A stretch of 64,000 nucleotides of DNA from Actinomadura coerulea (GTDB lineage: Bacteria > Actinomycetota > Actinomycetes > Streptosporangiales > Streptosporangiaceae). The first letter of the stretch is position 1, and every line of letters starts with the position of its first letter. Shown in pieces: positions 41,736-50,056 of this stretch. Below the pieces are notes generated by a model. It saw only the letters and a list, made by a program, of their open reading frames with translations. It did no database searches and was not told where the DNA came from. The stretch spans positions 5,952,001 to 6,016,000 of the forward strand of contig NZ_JACHMQ010000001.1 in assembly GCF_014208105.1 (NCBI RefSeq). The letters are read 5' to 3'. A program made the position numbers and the translations under genes.

Positions 41736-43446
41736 CATCCCCCTTCCAGGCGGCGGCCCGCCGAACTCCGACACCACGGTCGTGGACACGCCTCCGGCAC
41801 AGGAGGGCAAGGGCTCGTCCGGCATCCTGAAGTCCGGCGCGATCATGGCGGTGGGCACCCTGGCGTCCCGCGTCACCGGCTTCCTGCGCACGGCCGTGAT
41901 CGTCGCCGCGCTCGGCACCGGGCTGCTCGCCAACGCCTACAACACCGCCAACACCATCCCCAACCAGATCTACGACCTGCTGCTGGGCGGCATCCTCACC
42001 AGCGTCATCGTCCCGCTGCTGGTCCGGGCCAAGCAGCGCGACCGGGTCGCCGGGGAGCAGTACGAGCAGCGCGTGTTCACCCTCGCGGTGATCGGCCTCG
42101 CCGTCCTCACCCTCGTGTCGGTGCTGCTCGCACCGCTGTTCATCGACATCCTGGCGGGCAGCTACAGCGGCGACCAGCGCCAGGTCGCCATCCTGTTCGC
42201 CCGGTTCTTCCTCCCCCAGCTGTTCTTCTACGGCGTCGGGGCGTTCGCCGGGGCCGTCCTCAACACGCGCGGCAGCTTCGGCGCGCCGATGTGGGCGCCC
42301 GTGCTGAACAACCTCGTCGTGATCGCGGTCGGCGGCGCGTTCCTCACGATCACCACCGGCCGCGTCGACCCGTCCAGCATCACCGACCAGCAGCTCATGC
42401 TGCTGTCCATCGGCACGACCGGCGGGATCGTCCTGCAGACGGTCGCGCTGTGGCCGTCGCTGCGCCGCGTCGGCTTCCGGTGGCGGCCCCGGCTGGACTT
42501 CCGCCGCGGCGAGCTCGGCGAGGTCGGGCGGATGGCGGGCTGGACGCTGCTGTACGTCGTCGCCGCCCAGGCCGCGTTCGCCGTCGTGACCGCGCTGACG
42601 AACCGGGCCGGGAAGCTCGCGTACGTCCAGGGCCTCGGCGAGGGCTACGGCTACACCCCGTACTTCAACGCCTACCAGCTCTTCCAGCTCCCCTACGCGA
42701 TCGTGGGGGTCTCGGTGATCACCGCGCTGCTGCCGCGGATGAGCCGGTTCGCCGCCGAGGGCAAGACGGCCGACGTGCGCGCCGCGTTCTCCAGCGGGCT
42801 CCGGCTCTCCTCGGTGATCATCATGCCGGCGGCGGCGCTGATGCTGGTGCTCGGACCGGAGATCACCACCGTGCTGTTCGCGCACGGCAACACCACCGCC
42901 GACGACGCCCTGGTGATCGCGCGGGTCATGCAGATGTTCGCCATCGCGCTCGTCCCGTTCTCCGTCTACCAGCTGATGCTGCGGGTCTTCTACTCCTACG
43001 GCGACACGCGGACGCCCGCACTGATCGGCCTCGTCGTCACCTCCACCAACATCGCCATGGCGTTCACCGCCTACAACGTCCTCGACCTCAAGTGGATCGT
43101 GGTCGGCATCGCGGGCGGGTTCGCGATCAGCAACCTGGTCGGGACGGTCACCTGCTGGCTGGTGCTGCGCCGCAAGCTCGGCGGGATGGACGGGCGCCGC
43201 GTCATCGGCGGCCACCTCAAGCTGCTCGTCGCGATCTGGCCGCTGATCGGGTTCGCCTACGCCGCGCACACGGTCGCGGACGCGCTGGGCGGCGTCGACG
43301 CGATGCTGCCCGCGCTGGCCACCCTGGTGGCCGGGTCCGTCGGCGGCGGGCTGCTGTACGTGCTGTTCGCCAAGCTGCTGCGCGTGGAGGAGATCCAGAC
43401 CACCATCGCGACGTTCGCCCGCCGGCTTCCGGGGCGGGCAAAGTAA
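41398..43446 (+). CDS. murJ: Lipid II flippase MurJ (MviN)
   Basis: A 682-residue MOP-superfamily flippase. An N-terminal cytoplasmic Pro/Gly/Gln-rich region of about 150 residues precedes the 14-helix core, which begins SSGILKSGAIMAVGTLASRVTGFLRTAVIVAALG and includes AYNTANTIPNQIYDLLLGGILTSVIVPLLVRA, a MurJ signature. GTG start with GGAGG six bases upstream. It flips lipid II for peptidoglycan synthesis. The gene overlaps the preceding DUF6049 gene and is followed by a separate pseudokinase; in Mycobacterium the flippase and pseudokinase are one protein. Confidence 0.94.
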   Translation: MTGRPEWDRRGQGNQGPGSPAPGSQGPGYPPPNTPGRPGQGYPAQGGPQGYPPGPPPQGPPQGPPPRGPMPQGRPGTRPGPQAPGPRTPQQYPGPPTGRPPGTANRAAETVVDIPLPGGGPPNSDTTVVDTPPAQEGKGSSGILKSGAIMAVGTLASRVTGFLRTAVIVAALGTGLLANAYNTANTIPNQIYDLLLGGILTSVIVPLLVRAKQRDRVAGEQYEQRVFTLAVIGLAVLTLVSVLLAPLFIDILAGSYSGDQRQVAILFARFFLPQLFFYGVGAFAGAVLNTRGSFGAPMWAPVLNNLVVIAVGGAFLTITTGRVDPSSITDQQLMLLSIGTTGGIVLQTVALWPSLRRVGFRWRPRLDFRRGELGEVGRMAGWTLLYVVAAQAAFAVVTALTNRAGKLAYVQGLGEGYGYTPYFNAYQLFQLPYAIVGVSVITALLPRMSRFAAEGKTADVRAAFSSGLRLSSVIIMPAAALMLVLGPEITTVLFAHGNTTADDALVIARVMQMFAIALVPFSVYQLMLRVFYSYGDTRTPALIGLVVTSTNIAMAFTAYNVLDLKWIVVGIAGGFAISNLVGTVTCWLVLRRKLGGMDGRRVIGGHLKLLVAIWPLIGFAYAAHTVADALGGVDAMLPALATLVAGSVGGGLLYVLFAKLLRVEEIQTTIATFARRLPGRAK

Positions 43447-43479
43447 AAAAGGACGCGCGGCGATAAGGCGGCCACTCGA

Positions 43480-43614
43480 GTGAGTAACCACTACCATGTG
43501 GGGGACTACGGCTTGCGGGGCGACACCCTGGGGAACGCAAAGAGGAGGGTCGGAGGCGTAAGCTGCCACGCCACGAACATGGGATCTGACCACCTGTGCA
43601 GGACGTTGCCGTGA
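43480..43614 (+). CDS. Possible short ORF upstream of the pseudokinase
   Basis: A frame of 44 codons beginning GTG (MSNHYHVGDYGLRGDTLGNA) and ending with TGA that overlaps the GTG of the pseudokinase (GTGA). The overlap suggests translational coupling, but the ribosome-binding site is weak and the composition not clearly coding. Low confidence. Confidence 0.2.
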   Translation: MSNHYHVGDYGLRGDTLGNAKRRVGGVSCHATNMGSDHLCRTLP

Positions 43615-45206
43615 GCACGTCAGTCATCGAGCCCGGCACCCGTCTCGCCGGCCGCTACCGGCTCGAGGAGCGCATCAGCGACTCGGGCGGCTCGTCGCTC
43701 TGGAAGGCCATCGACGAGATCCTCGCGCGGGCGGTCGCCGTCCGCACCTTCGACCCCGAGTTCCCCCGGATCGCCGAGGCGGTCACGTCGGCACGGTCGG
43801 CCAGCCGGCTGACCGACCCCCGCCTGACCCAGGTGTTCGACGCCGACGACTCGGGGGAGAGCGCCTACATCGTCAGCGAATGGGTCGCCGGCGAGACCCT
43901 GGAGGGCATGCTCGCCAAGGCCCCGCTGGAGCCGGGCCGCGCCGCGACGCTGCTCTACGAGGCCTCCGAGGCGATCTCCGCCGCGCACGCCGCGGGGCTC
44001 TCCCACCTCTGCCTCACCCCCCGCGACCTGGTCTGGACGACCGGCGGCACCGTCAAGATCCTCGGCGTCGCCACCGACGCCGTGCTGTGCGACCGCGAGT
44101 CCGACGACTCCGCCGCCGAGGACGTTCGCGGCCTCGGCCGCATGCTGTACGCGGCGCTCACCGCCCACTGGCCCGGCGACGAGGACGGCTCCGCCCTGCC
44201 CGCCGCGCCCGCGTCCGACGGTCTCCCGCACGCGCCCCGCCAGGTCCAGGCCGGCATCTCGCACGCGATCGACGCGATCGTGTGCCGCTGCCTCGGCATC
44301 GGCACGGGCGAGCCGCTCGCGTCGCCCGCCGACCTGGCCAAGGCGCTGCGCGGCGTTCCGCGCACCCCGCTGCCGCTGTTCGCCGGGCTCGGCAACGCCC
44401 CGCCCGCGGCCCCGAGGCAGACGCAGCCGAGGCGCCCCGCGACACCGCCGCCGGCGGCGACACGGCCGCACCGGCAGCCCGACCCGGCCGCGACCTCGCA
44501 CGTACCGCCGCCCCGCGCGCAGCACCACGCCGCCCCGCCCCCGCCGCCCGCCACCTCCACCCGGACGACGCCCGCGCACGGCCACGGCGGCCCCAAGCGC
44601 CCGGCCAACCGCGCCCTGATGGGCGTCGCGGCCGCCGCGCTGACCGTCATCGTCGGGCTCGGCGCCTGGGCGCTGACCGGCGTCGGCGGCGACGACAAGC
44701 CCAAGGGCGGCGGCGCCACCGACAACTCCCAGACGAGCGCGCCGCCGAAGCCGACGGTCGCCAAGCTCACCCCGCAGGGCATCACGCCCGCCGAGCGCCC
44801 CGCCGGTCCGGGCCACGGCGACGGCACGATCGGCAAGAACCTGCAGTCCGTCATCGACGGCAGGCCCAGCGGCGACTGGGAGACCCAGAGCTACTACGAC
44901 GCCGACTTCGGCCGCCTGTCGAAGGGCCTCGGCGTCCTGCTCGACATGGGCAAGCCCGTCAAGGTCGCCAACGTGAAGATCTACTCTCCGGTGAGCGGCG
45001 GGGTGCTGCAGGTCCGCGTCGGCAACTCGCAGTCCCCGACCGACCTCAAGCGCGTCGGGGAGCAGACCCCCAACGGCGGCGAGGTCGCCGTCCCCGCGAA
45101 CCCGCAGGCCACGGGCCGGTATGTGCTCGTCTGGTTCACCAAGCTGCCCGGCGGGCCGTTCAAGGGGCGGCTCGGCGAGATCGCCGTCTACGGGGCGGCG
45201 GGCTGA
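43611..45206 (+). CDS. Membrane-anchored pseudokinase (MviN C-terminal half equivalent)
   Basis: A 531-residue protein. Residues 12-250 form a kinase-like domain without catalytic residues: Lys of beta 3 is Arg45 (VAVR), the HRD motif is SHLCLTPRD and DFG is ILGVATD. A Pro/Ala/His-rich linker, one membrane helix (VAAAALTVIVGLGAWALTG) and a C-terminal discoidin-like domain (SVIDGRPSGDWETQSYY, VKVANVKIYSPVSGGVLQVRVGN) follow. This is the layout of the C-terminal half of mycobacterial MviN (Rv3910), which binds the FHA protein FhaA. GTG at 43611 is preceded by AGGA; an upstream GTG at 43596 is an alternative. Confidence 0.88.
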   Translation: MSTSVIEPGTRLAGRYRLEERISDSGGSSLWKAIDEILARAVAVRTFDPEFPRIAEAVTSARSASRLTDPRLTQVFDADDSGESAYIVSEWVAGETLEGMLAKAPLEPGRAATLLYEASEAISAAHAAGLSHLCLTPRDLVWTTGGTVKILGVATDAVLCDRESDDSAAEDVRGLGRMLYAALTAHWPGDEDGSALPAAPASDGLPHAPRQVQAGISHAIDAIVCRCLGIGTGEPLASPADLAKALRGVPRTPLPLFAGLGNAPPAAPRQTQPRRPATPPPAATRPHRQPDPAATSHVPPPRAQHHAAPPPPPATSTRTTPAHGHGGPKRPANRALMGVAAAALTVIVGLGAWALTGVGGDDKPKGGGATDNSQTSAPPKPTVAKLTPQGITPAERPAGPGHGDGTIGKNLQSVIDGRPSGDWETQSYYDADFGRLSKGLGVLLDMGKPVKVANVKIYSPVSGGVLQVRVGNSQSPTDLKRVGEQTPNGGEVAVPANPQATGRYVLVWFTKLPGGPFKGRLGEIAVYGAAG

Positions 45207-45377
45207 TCACGTTCCGGCAGCGGGCCGATATGGGCTGTGACGTGGAGCGGCGCTTGTCTGTATCGTGCCTGTGAGCAGTTTGTCCCCTCGCCCCCAGGAT
45301 CACGTGGTGCCTACCTCAGCAGCCGGTCGCGGATGCCCGGCGCCAACCGGGCGGCCCGAACGAGAAAGCGGTCGCTC

Positions 45378-46001
45378 ATGACGTCGGTGAGCATGAGTCG
45401 CGTAGGCGAAGTGCCCGACAAGGAGCTCCTCGCCCGGCACGCCCAGGGGGACCCGCACGCCTTCGCCGAACTCGTCCACCGCCACCGCGACCGCATGTGG
45501 GCGGTCGCGCTGCGCACGCTCGGCGACCCGGAGGAGGCGGCGGACGCGCTGCAGGACGCGTGCCTCTCGGCGTTCCGCGCCGCCGGGCGCTTCCGCGGCG
45601 ACGCCGCCGTCACGACCTGGCTGCACCGCATCGTGGTGAACGCGTGCCTCGACCGCGTCCGGCGCAAGTCCGTCCGCCCGGCGACGCCGATGGGCGACGA
45701 CGCGACGTTCGACGCCGTCGCGCCCAAGATGCCCGACCCGACCGACGCGCACGGCGTGTCCCTCGACGTCCGCACCGCGCTGGAGCAGCTGCCGTACGAG
45801 CAGCGGGCCGCCCTGGTCCTCGTCGACATGATGGGCTACTCCGTCGACGACGCCGCGCAGGTCATGGAGGTCCCACCCGGAACGATCAAGAGCCGGTGCG
45901 CGCGCGGCCGCGCCCGGCTGGCGCCCCTTCTCGTCCACCACCGGAACCGACGCGAGCCCAGGAACGTCGGAGGTGTGGAAGGAGGTGGCATGCCCAAGTG
46001 A
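45378..46001 (+). CDS. sigM: ECF sigma factor, SigM-type
   Basis: A 207-residue ECF sigma factor: DKELLARHAQGDPHAFAELVHRHRDRMWAVALRTLGDPEEAADALQDACLSAFRAAGRFRGDAAVTTWLHRIVVNACLDRVRRKS is region 2, and LEQLPYEQRAALVLVDMMGYSVDDAAQVMEVPPGTIKSRCARGRARL region 4. Location between murJ/pseudokinase and an anti-sigma gene followed by trxB matches mycobacterial sigM. The ATG at 45378 starts the frame. The TGA overlaps the anti-sigma GTG. Confidence 0.92.
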   Translation: MTSVSMSRVGEVPDKELLARHAQGDPHAFAELVHRHRDRMWAVALRTLGDPEEAADALQDACLSAFRAAGRFRGDAAVTTWLHRIVVNACLDRVRRKSVRPATPMGDDATFDAVAPKMPDPTDAHGVSLDVRTALEQLPYEQRAALVLVDMMGYSVDDAAQVMEVPPGTIKSRCARGRARLAPLLVHHRNRREPRNVGGVEGGGMPK

Positions 46002-46774
46002 ACCCCGCGCACCTTGACTACGACGTCTTGGCCGACCTGGCCGAGGGACTTCTCGAAGACGACGAAGCCGCCTCCGTCAACGCACACCTCGACACCTGCG
46101 CCGATTGCCGTGAGCTGTCCGCCGATCTTGCGGACGTCTCCCGGATCCTGGCGGAGGCCCCGGTGCCGTCCATGCCCGCCGAACTGGCCGAACGCATCGA
46201 CACCGCCATCGCGGCGGAGTCGATGCACACCGCCACCGTGGCGAGCCTGGAGCAACGGCGCGGAAGGCGGCATTGGCGGATACTGTCGGCGGCCGCGGCG
46301 ACGGTGGTCGTCCTCGGCGGCGGAGCGACGGTCGGCAAGATCGCGCTGGACGGCGCGAGCAGCAGTGACAGCGCGGCGCGGCATCCGGCCCCGAACCGCT
46401 CCCTGACCGATTCCCGCTCGGGTTCGGGGGTGCCGAAGGTGGCCCCCGGAGAGCCGGACCCCACGTTCAAGGTCGCCCAGAGCGGCACCGACTACCGGTC
46501 GGGCACGCTGGGCGCGCAGGTCGGCGGCGTCGTCACGGGCGAGCAGGAGATGCGAGCCCATGCCGTCGCGCCCGACGCCCGGCTCCGCGGCTGCGTCAGC
46601 GGCGTCGCCGGCGAGCAGACGCTCCTGCTCGTCGACCAGGCGAAATACGAGGGACGGCCCGCGATCATCATCGCCGTGAACGGCGACCGCCCCGGCAGGC
46701 GGAACATCTGGGTCGTCGGACCGGACTGCTCCCCGCAGGCCCACCATCTGCTGAAGCAGCTCAAGAACGCCTGA
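45998..46774 (+). CDS. Zinc-type anti-sigma factor of SigM
   Basis: A 258-residue membrane protein. The N-terminal ZAS domain (VNPAHLDYDVLADLAEGLLEDDEAASVNAHLDTCADCREL) has His30-x3-Cys34-x2-Cys37, which binds zinc and the sigma factor. A helix (ILSAAAATVVVLGGGATVG) precedes an extracytoplasmic domain with two Cys (LRGCVSG, VGPDCSPQ). The GTG overlaps the sigM TGA, so it is coupled. In mycobacteria the equivalent is RsmA, which releases SigM on stress; this is inferred by synteny and motif. Confidence 0.88.
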   Translation: MNPAHLDYDVLADLAEGLLEDDEAASVNAHLDTCADCRELSADLADVSRILAEAPVPSMPAELAERIDTAIAAESMHTATVASLEQRRGRRHWRILSAAAATVVVLGGGATVGKIALDGASSSDSAARHPAPNRSLTDSRSGSGVPKVAPGEPDPTFKVAQSGTDYRSGTLGAQVGGVVTGEQEMRAHAVAPDARLRGCVSGVAGEQTLLLVDQAKYEGRPAIIIAVNGDRPGRRNIWVVGPDCSPQAHHLLKQLKNA

Positions 46775-46812
46775 CCCGCCAAGCCCTGACCCGGGCACTC
46801 GCACGCTACTGA

Positions 46813-46844
46813 AGGCCATGGACGGCCGACCCCGTCCATGGCCT
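46813..46844. terminator. Terminator between the anti-sigma and dienelactone-hydrolase genes
   Basis: A perfect 13-bp stem (arms 46813-46825 and 46832-46844; loop ccgacc) lies between the two convergent genes. The remaining gap to 47040 holds no convincing gene. Confidence 0.7.
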
Positions 46845-47040
46845 CTCACTTGAAGCCAAGGCCTGGCCAAGACGCCCCGTTCTCTCTGTGACGTCTGTTT
46901 TCTCTGCGAAGTTCGCGGGCCATCGGCAAGCAGTACAGGGGGCGTTGCGACAGCGGTGGTGCCGAACTTCCAGGCCCACGTCGCCGTGGCGCTCGCGTGC
47001 CGCATCCGCCAGGTTCCGTCGCCACGTCACCCGGGCGCGT

Positions 47041-47613
47041 TCAGAGGGTGGCGAGGAATTCGAGCGCCGTCGCCCAGGCGCGCTCGGCGGCTTCGGCGTC
47101 GTAGTCGGGCAGGTCAGGGTCGGTGAACAGGTGGCCCGCGCCGCGGTAGCGGAACACCTCCACGTCCGCGCCCGCCTTGCGCATCCGCAGGTACCACGCG
47201 TTGAGCCAGTCGACCGGCTCCCAGGTGTCGGGGTCGGCGACGTGCAGCTGCACCGGGATGTCGGTGGAGGCGTCGTCCGCGATGTCCGACGTGCCGTGCA
47301 TCAGCAGCAGCCCGCCTGCCTTGTCGTCGGCGAACGCGAGGTTCTGGGCGATGGAGCCGCCGAGCGAGAACCCCGCGTAGACGAGCCCGCCCTCCCCGGT
47401 CAGCGGCGCGGCGGCCACGACGGCGCGGCGCAGCAGCTCGTCCCGCCCGATCTCGTCCTTGATCTCGATCCCGGCCTCGGCCTCGTCGACGACGCGCCCG
47501 TCGTAGAGGTCGGGGGCGTGCACCTCGTGCCCGGCGGCCCGGAGCCGGTCGGCCGCCTGGTGCACCGCGGGCCGCAGCCCGTACATCGAGTGGAGGAGGA
47601 GAATGCGTGCCAT
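47041..47613 (-). CDS. Dienelactone hydrolase family protein
   Basis: A 190-residue alpha/beta-hydrolase: MARILLLHSMYGLRPAVHQAADRLRAAGHEVHAPDLYDGRVVDE is the first strand and oxyanion segment, YAGFSLGGSIAQ the nucleophile elbow with Ser, and GAGHLFTDPDLPDYD the region of the catalytic His. It is short for the family and the nucleophile is Ser rather than the Cys of true dienelactone hydrolase, so the substrate, probably an ester or lactone, is unknown. ATG start. It lies divergent to trxB. Confidence 0.85.
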   Translation of the reverse strand: MARILLLHSMYGLRPAVHQAADRLRAAGHEVHAPDLYDGRVVDEAEAGIEIKDEIGRDELLRRAVVAAAPLTGEGGLVYAGFSLGGSIAQNLAFADDKAGGLLLMHGTSDIADDASTDIPVQLHVADPDTWEPVDWLNAWYLRMRKAGADVEVFRYRGAGHLFTDPDLPDYDAEAAERAWATALEFLATL

Positions 47614-47676
47614 GGCCCCAGCCTAGAGCGCCGCAGGGCCCCGCGGCGGCGGGGGACGGCCCGGCGCCGCGTCCCG

Positions 47677-47703
47677 GGGAATCCGCGGGCCCTAGGATCG
47701 GTT
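47677..47703 (+). promoter_or_regulatory. SigR-type promoter of trxB
   Basis: GGGAAT (47677-47682), an 18-bp spacer and GTT (47701-47703) match the SigR/SigH consensus GGGAAT-N18-GTT that drives trxBA in Streptomyces. It lies 60 bp upstream of the GTG of trxB. Confidence 0.75.
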
Positions 47704-47762
47704 GACGCGACTGTGAGGCCGGGTCGAGCGGCACCGACGGCCAACGAGGAGAGGCAAGAACT

Positions 47763-48716
47763 GTGAGCGACGTCCGTAACGTCATCATCATCGGCTCCGG
47801 CCCCGCGGGCTACACGGCCGCCGTCTACGCGGCCCGCGGCGACCTCAAGCCGCTGGTGTTCGAGGGTTCGGTGACGGCCGGCGGTGCCCTGATGAACACC
47901 ACCGACGTGGAGAACTTCCCCGGCTTCCCCGACGGGATCATGGGCCCCGACCTGATGGACAACCTGCGCAAGCAGGCCGAGCGCTTCGGCGCCGAGCTCA
48001 TCACCGACGACGTCACCGAGGTCGACCTGACCGCCGACCCGAAGGTCGTCAAGGTCGGCGACGAGACCTACCTCGCCAAGACCGTGATCGTCGCGACCGG
48101 CTCGGGGTACCGCGAGCTGGGCCTGCCGGACGAGAAGCGGCTGTCCGGCCGCGGCGTCTCCTGGTGCGCCACCTGCGACGGGTTCTTCTTCCGCGAGCAG
48201 GACATCGCCGTCGTCGGCGGCGGCGACACCGCGATGGAAGAGGCGATCTTCCTGACCAAGTTCGCCCGCTCGGTGACCGTGGTCCACCGGCGCGACGAGC
48301 TGCGCGCATCCAAGATCATGCAGGACCGGGCGTTCGCCAACGAGAAGATCAAGTTCCTCTGGGACAGCGAGGTCGCCGCGATCCAGGGCGACGACCGGGT
48401 GACCGGTGTGACGATCCGCAACACCAGGACCGGCGCGGAGTCCGCCCTGGAGATCACCGGCCTGTTCATCGCGATCGGCCACGACCCGCGCAGCGAGCTG
48501 TTCGACGGGCAGCTGGAGACCGACACCGACGGCTACCTGCTGGTCGACGCCCCCACGACGAAGACGAAGATCCCCGGCGTGTTCGCCTGCGGCGACGTGG
48601 TCGACCACATCTACCGGCAGGCCATCACCGCCGCCGGCAGCGGCTGCTCGGCCGCCATCGACGCCGAGCGCTGGCTGCAGGACCGGGACGCCGCCGAGAC
48701 CGTCCCCCAGGCCTGA
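47763..48716 (+). CDS. trxB: Thioredoxin-disulfide reductase
   Basis: A 317-residue NADPH-dependent flavoprotein that reduces thioredoxin. GSGPAGYTAAVYAAR is the FAD-binding motif, SWCATCDGFFF the redox-active disulfide (Cys near residues 135 and 138), VVGGGDTAMEEAIFL the NADPH motif, and GVFACGDVVDHIYRQAITAAGSGC the C-terminal FAD signature. GTG start with a purine-rich site upstream. A SigR-type promoter precedes it; with trxA 113 bp downstream it forms the thioredoxin system. Confidence 0.97.
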   Translation: MSDVRNVIIIGSGPAGYTAAVYAARGDLKPLVFEGSVTAGGALMNTTDVENFPGFPDGIMGPDLMDNLRKQAERFGAELITDDVTEVDLTADPKVVKVGDETYLAKTVIVATGSGYRELGLPDEKRLSGRGVSWCATCDGFFFREQDIAVVGGGDTAMEEAIFLTKFARSVTVVHRRDELRASKIMQDRAFANEKIKFLWDSEVAAIQGDDRVTGVTIRNTRTGAESALEITGLFIAIGHDPRSELFDGQLETDTDGYLLVDAPTTKTKIPGVFACGDVVDHIYRQAITAAGSGCSAAIDAERWLQDRDAAETVPQA

Positions 48717-48733
48717 CCGCCCCACCGGCCGAC

Positions 48734-48767
48734 CGGCACCCCGGCGCGCGTACGGCCGGGGGTGCCG
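48734..48767 (+). terminator. Hairpin between trxB and trxA
   Basis: Arms CGGCACCCC (48734-48742) and GGGGTGCCG (48759-48767) can pair, with a further GGC/GCC stem inside. It may be a partial terminator or attenuator that adjusts trxA relative to trxB, or only an mRNA-stability hairpin. Confidence 0.5.
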
Positions 48768-48829
48768 TGGCGGTGCGCTGCATCGGGCGGGGGAGCGCCC
48801 CCGCCCCACGCTAGAACCGAAGGAGACCG

Positions 48830-49144
48830 ATGAAAGCCGTGACCGACGCCGACTTCGCGTCCGAGGTCCTGGAGAACGACAAGCCCGTTCTCGTCGACTT
48901 CTGGGCGGAATGGTGCGGCCCCTGCCGGATGGTGGCGCCGATCCTGGAGGAGATCTCCAAGGAGCACGGCGACAAGCTCGACATCGTCAAGCTGAACATC
49001 GACGAGAACCCGCAGGTCCCGCAGCAGTACGGCGTCATGCAGATCCCGACGATGAACGTCTACAGGGGCGGAGAGGTCGTCAAGCAGATCATGGGCGCCA
49101 AGCCGAAGGCCGCCCTGCTGAGGGATCTCGCCGAGTTCATCTGA
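48830..49144 (+). CDS. trxA: Thioredoxin
   Basis: A 104-residue thioredoxin: VLVDFWAEWCGPCRMVAPILEEIS with the active-site Cys29-Gly-Pro-Cys32, the cis-Pro segment YGVMQIPTMNVYRGGEVVKQIMGAKPKAALLRDLAEF. AAGGAG lies five bases before the ATG. It is reduced by the upstream TrxB and is in the conserved sigM-trxBA-par order. The cwlM amidase that follows trxC in Mycobacterium is not present here. Confidence 0.97.
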   Translation: MKAVTDADFASEVLENDKPVLVDFWAEWCGPCRMVAPILEEISKEHGDKLDIVKLNIDENPQVPQQYGVMQIPTMNVYRGGEVVKQIMGAKPKAALLRDLAEFI

Positions 49145-49185
49145 ACCCGCTCGGACCGCCTCCCGTCTCCCGCGGCGAGCGCGAA

Positions 49186-49223
49186 CGCGTGGCCCGCACT
49201 CCACCCGGAGTGCGGGCCACGCG
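49186..49223. terminator. Bidirectional terminator between trxA and the GNAT gene
   Basis: A perfect 17-bp stem (arms 49186-49202 and 49207-49223) with a 4-base loop accc lies in the gap between the convergent trxA and GNAT genes. Confidence 0.85.
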
Positions 49224-49237
49224 CCGTTCAGAGCGCC

Positions 49238-49855
49238 TCAGACGGGCCGCAGCGCCCCTTCAGGAGTCATGGAGCCCAGGAGCCGCTCCAGCGCCACCTC
49301 GACGTCCTCACGCCAGGACAGCGCCGACTTCAGCTCCAGCCGCAGCCGCGGGTACCGGTGGTGCGGCCGGACGGTCTTGAAGCCGACCGACAGCAGGTAG
49401 TCGGCGGGCACCATGCACCCGCCCTCCTCGCCCTTCAGGTCGCCGAACGCTTCGATCGCCTTCACGGCGCGCCGCGTCAGGTCCTTCGCGACCCCCTGGA
49501 CGAGCATCCGGCCGATGCCGCCTCCCGAGAACTCCGGCAGGATGTGCGCCGTCATCAGCAGGACCGCGTCCGCGCTCACCGGGCTCGTCGGGAACGCCAC
49601 CGAACGCGGCACGTACAGCGGCGGCGCGTACATGACGAACCCCGCCGGGACGTCGTCCACGTAGACGATCTTGCCGCAGCTGCCCCACTCCAGGAGCGTC
49701 GAGGAGATCCACGCCTCCTTCTCCAGGCCCGCGTCTCCGCTCTCCTGGGCCCGGTCCCGGCTCACCGGGTCCAGCTCCCAGAACACGCAGCCGCGGCAGC
49801 GGTGCGGCAGATCATCGAGATTGTCCAGCGTGATGTTGACGAGACGACGCGACAC
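49238..49855 (-). CDS. GNAT-family acetyltransferase
   Basis: A 205-residue GNAT protein whose family occurs at this place near trxA-parB in actinobacteria. VDDVPAGFVMYAPPLYVPRSVAFPTSPVSADAVLLMTAHILPEFSGGGIGRMLVQGVAKDLTRR holds the acetyl-CoA loop (GGGIGRML). An N-terminal CRGCVFWELDP segment contains two Cys. The GTG start (49855) has a G-run eight bases upstream. The acceptor substrate is unknown. Confidence 0.82.
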   Translation of the reverse strand: MSRRLVNITLDNLDDLPHRCRGCVFWELDPVSRDRAQESGDAGLEKEAWISSTLLEWGSCGKIVYVDDVPAGFVMYAPPLYVPRSVAFPTSPVSADAVLLMTAHILPEFSGGGIGRMLVQGVAKDLTRRAVKAIEAFGDLKGEEGGCMVPADYLLSVGFKTVRPHHRYPRLRLELKSALSWREDVEVALERLLGSMTPEGALRPV

Positions 49856-50056
49856 CGGGTCGGCACCCCCTGTTGCGATCCTCGCCCGCCGGCCTGGGAC
49901 CCGTGACGGCGGAAGCTCCCGGCAAACCGTCCGGGACCCGCGGGCATCGTATCGGACAGGAGTTTCCCCAATGCCGCGGCACGCCACACCCGAGCGCCCC
50001 GTCGCGGCGGTCATGACGTAGTTTGCAGGGAAGCCGAACCGCCTCGGAGGTGCCTC

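Noticed and set aside
49145..50056. Expected cwlM amidase after trxA
   Set aside because: No such gene is present between trxA and parB here; its absence is common outside the mycobacteria and is not treated as a deletion event.
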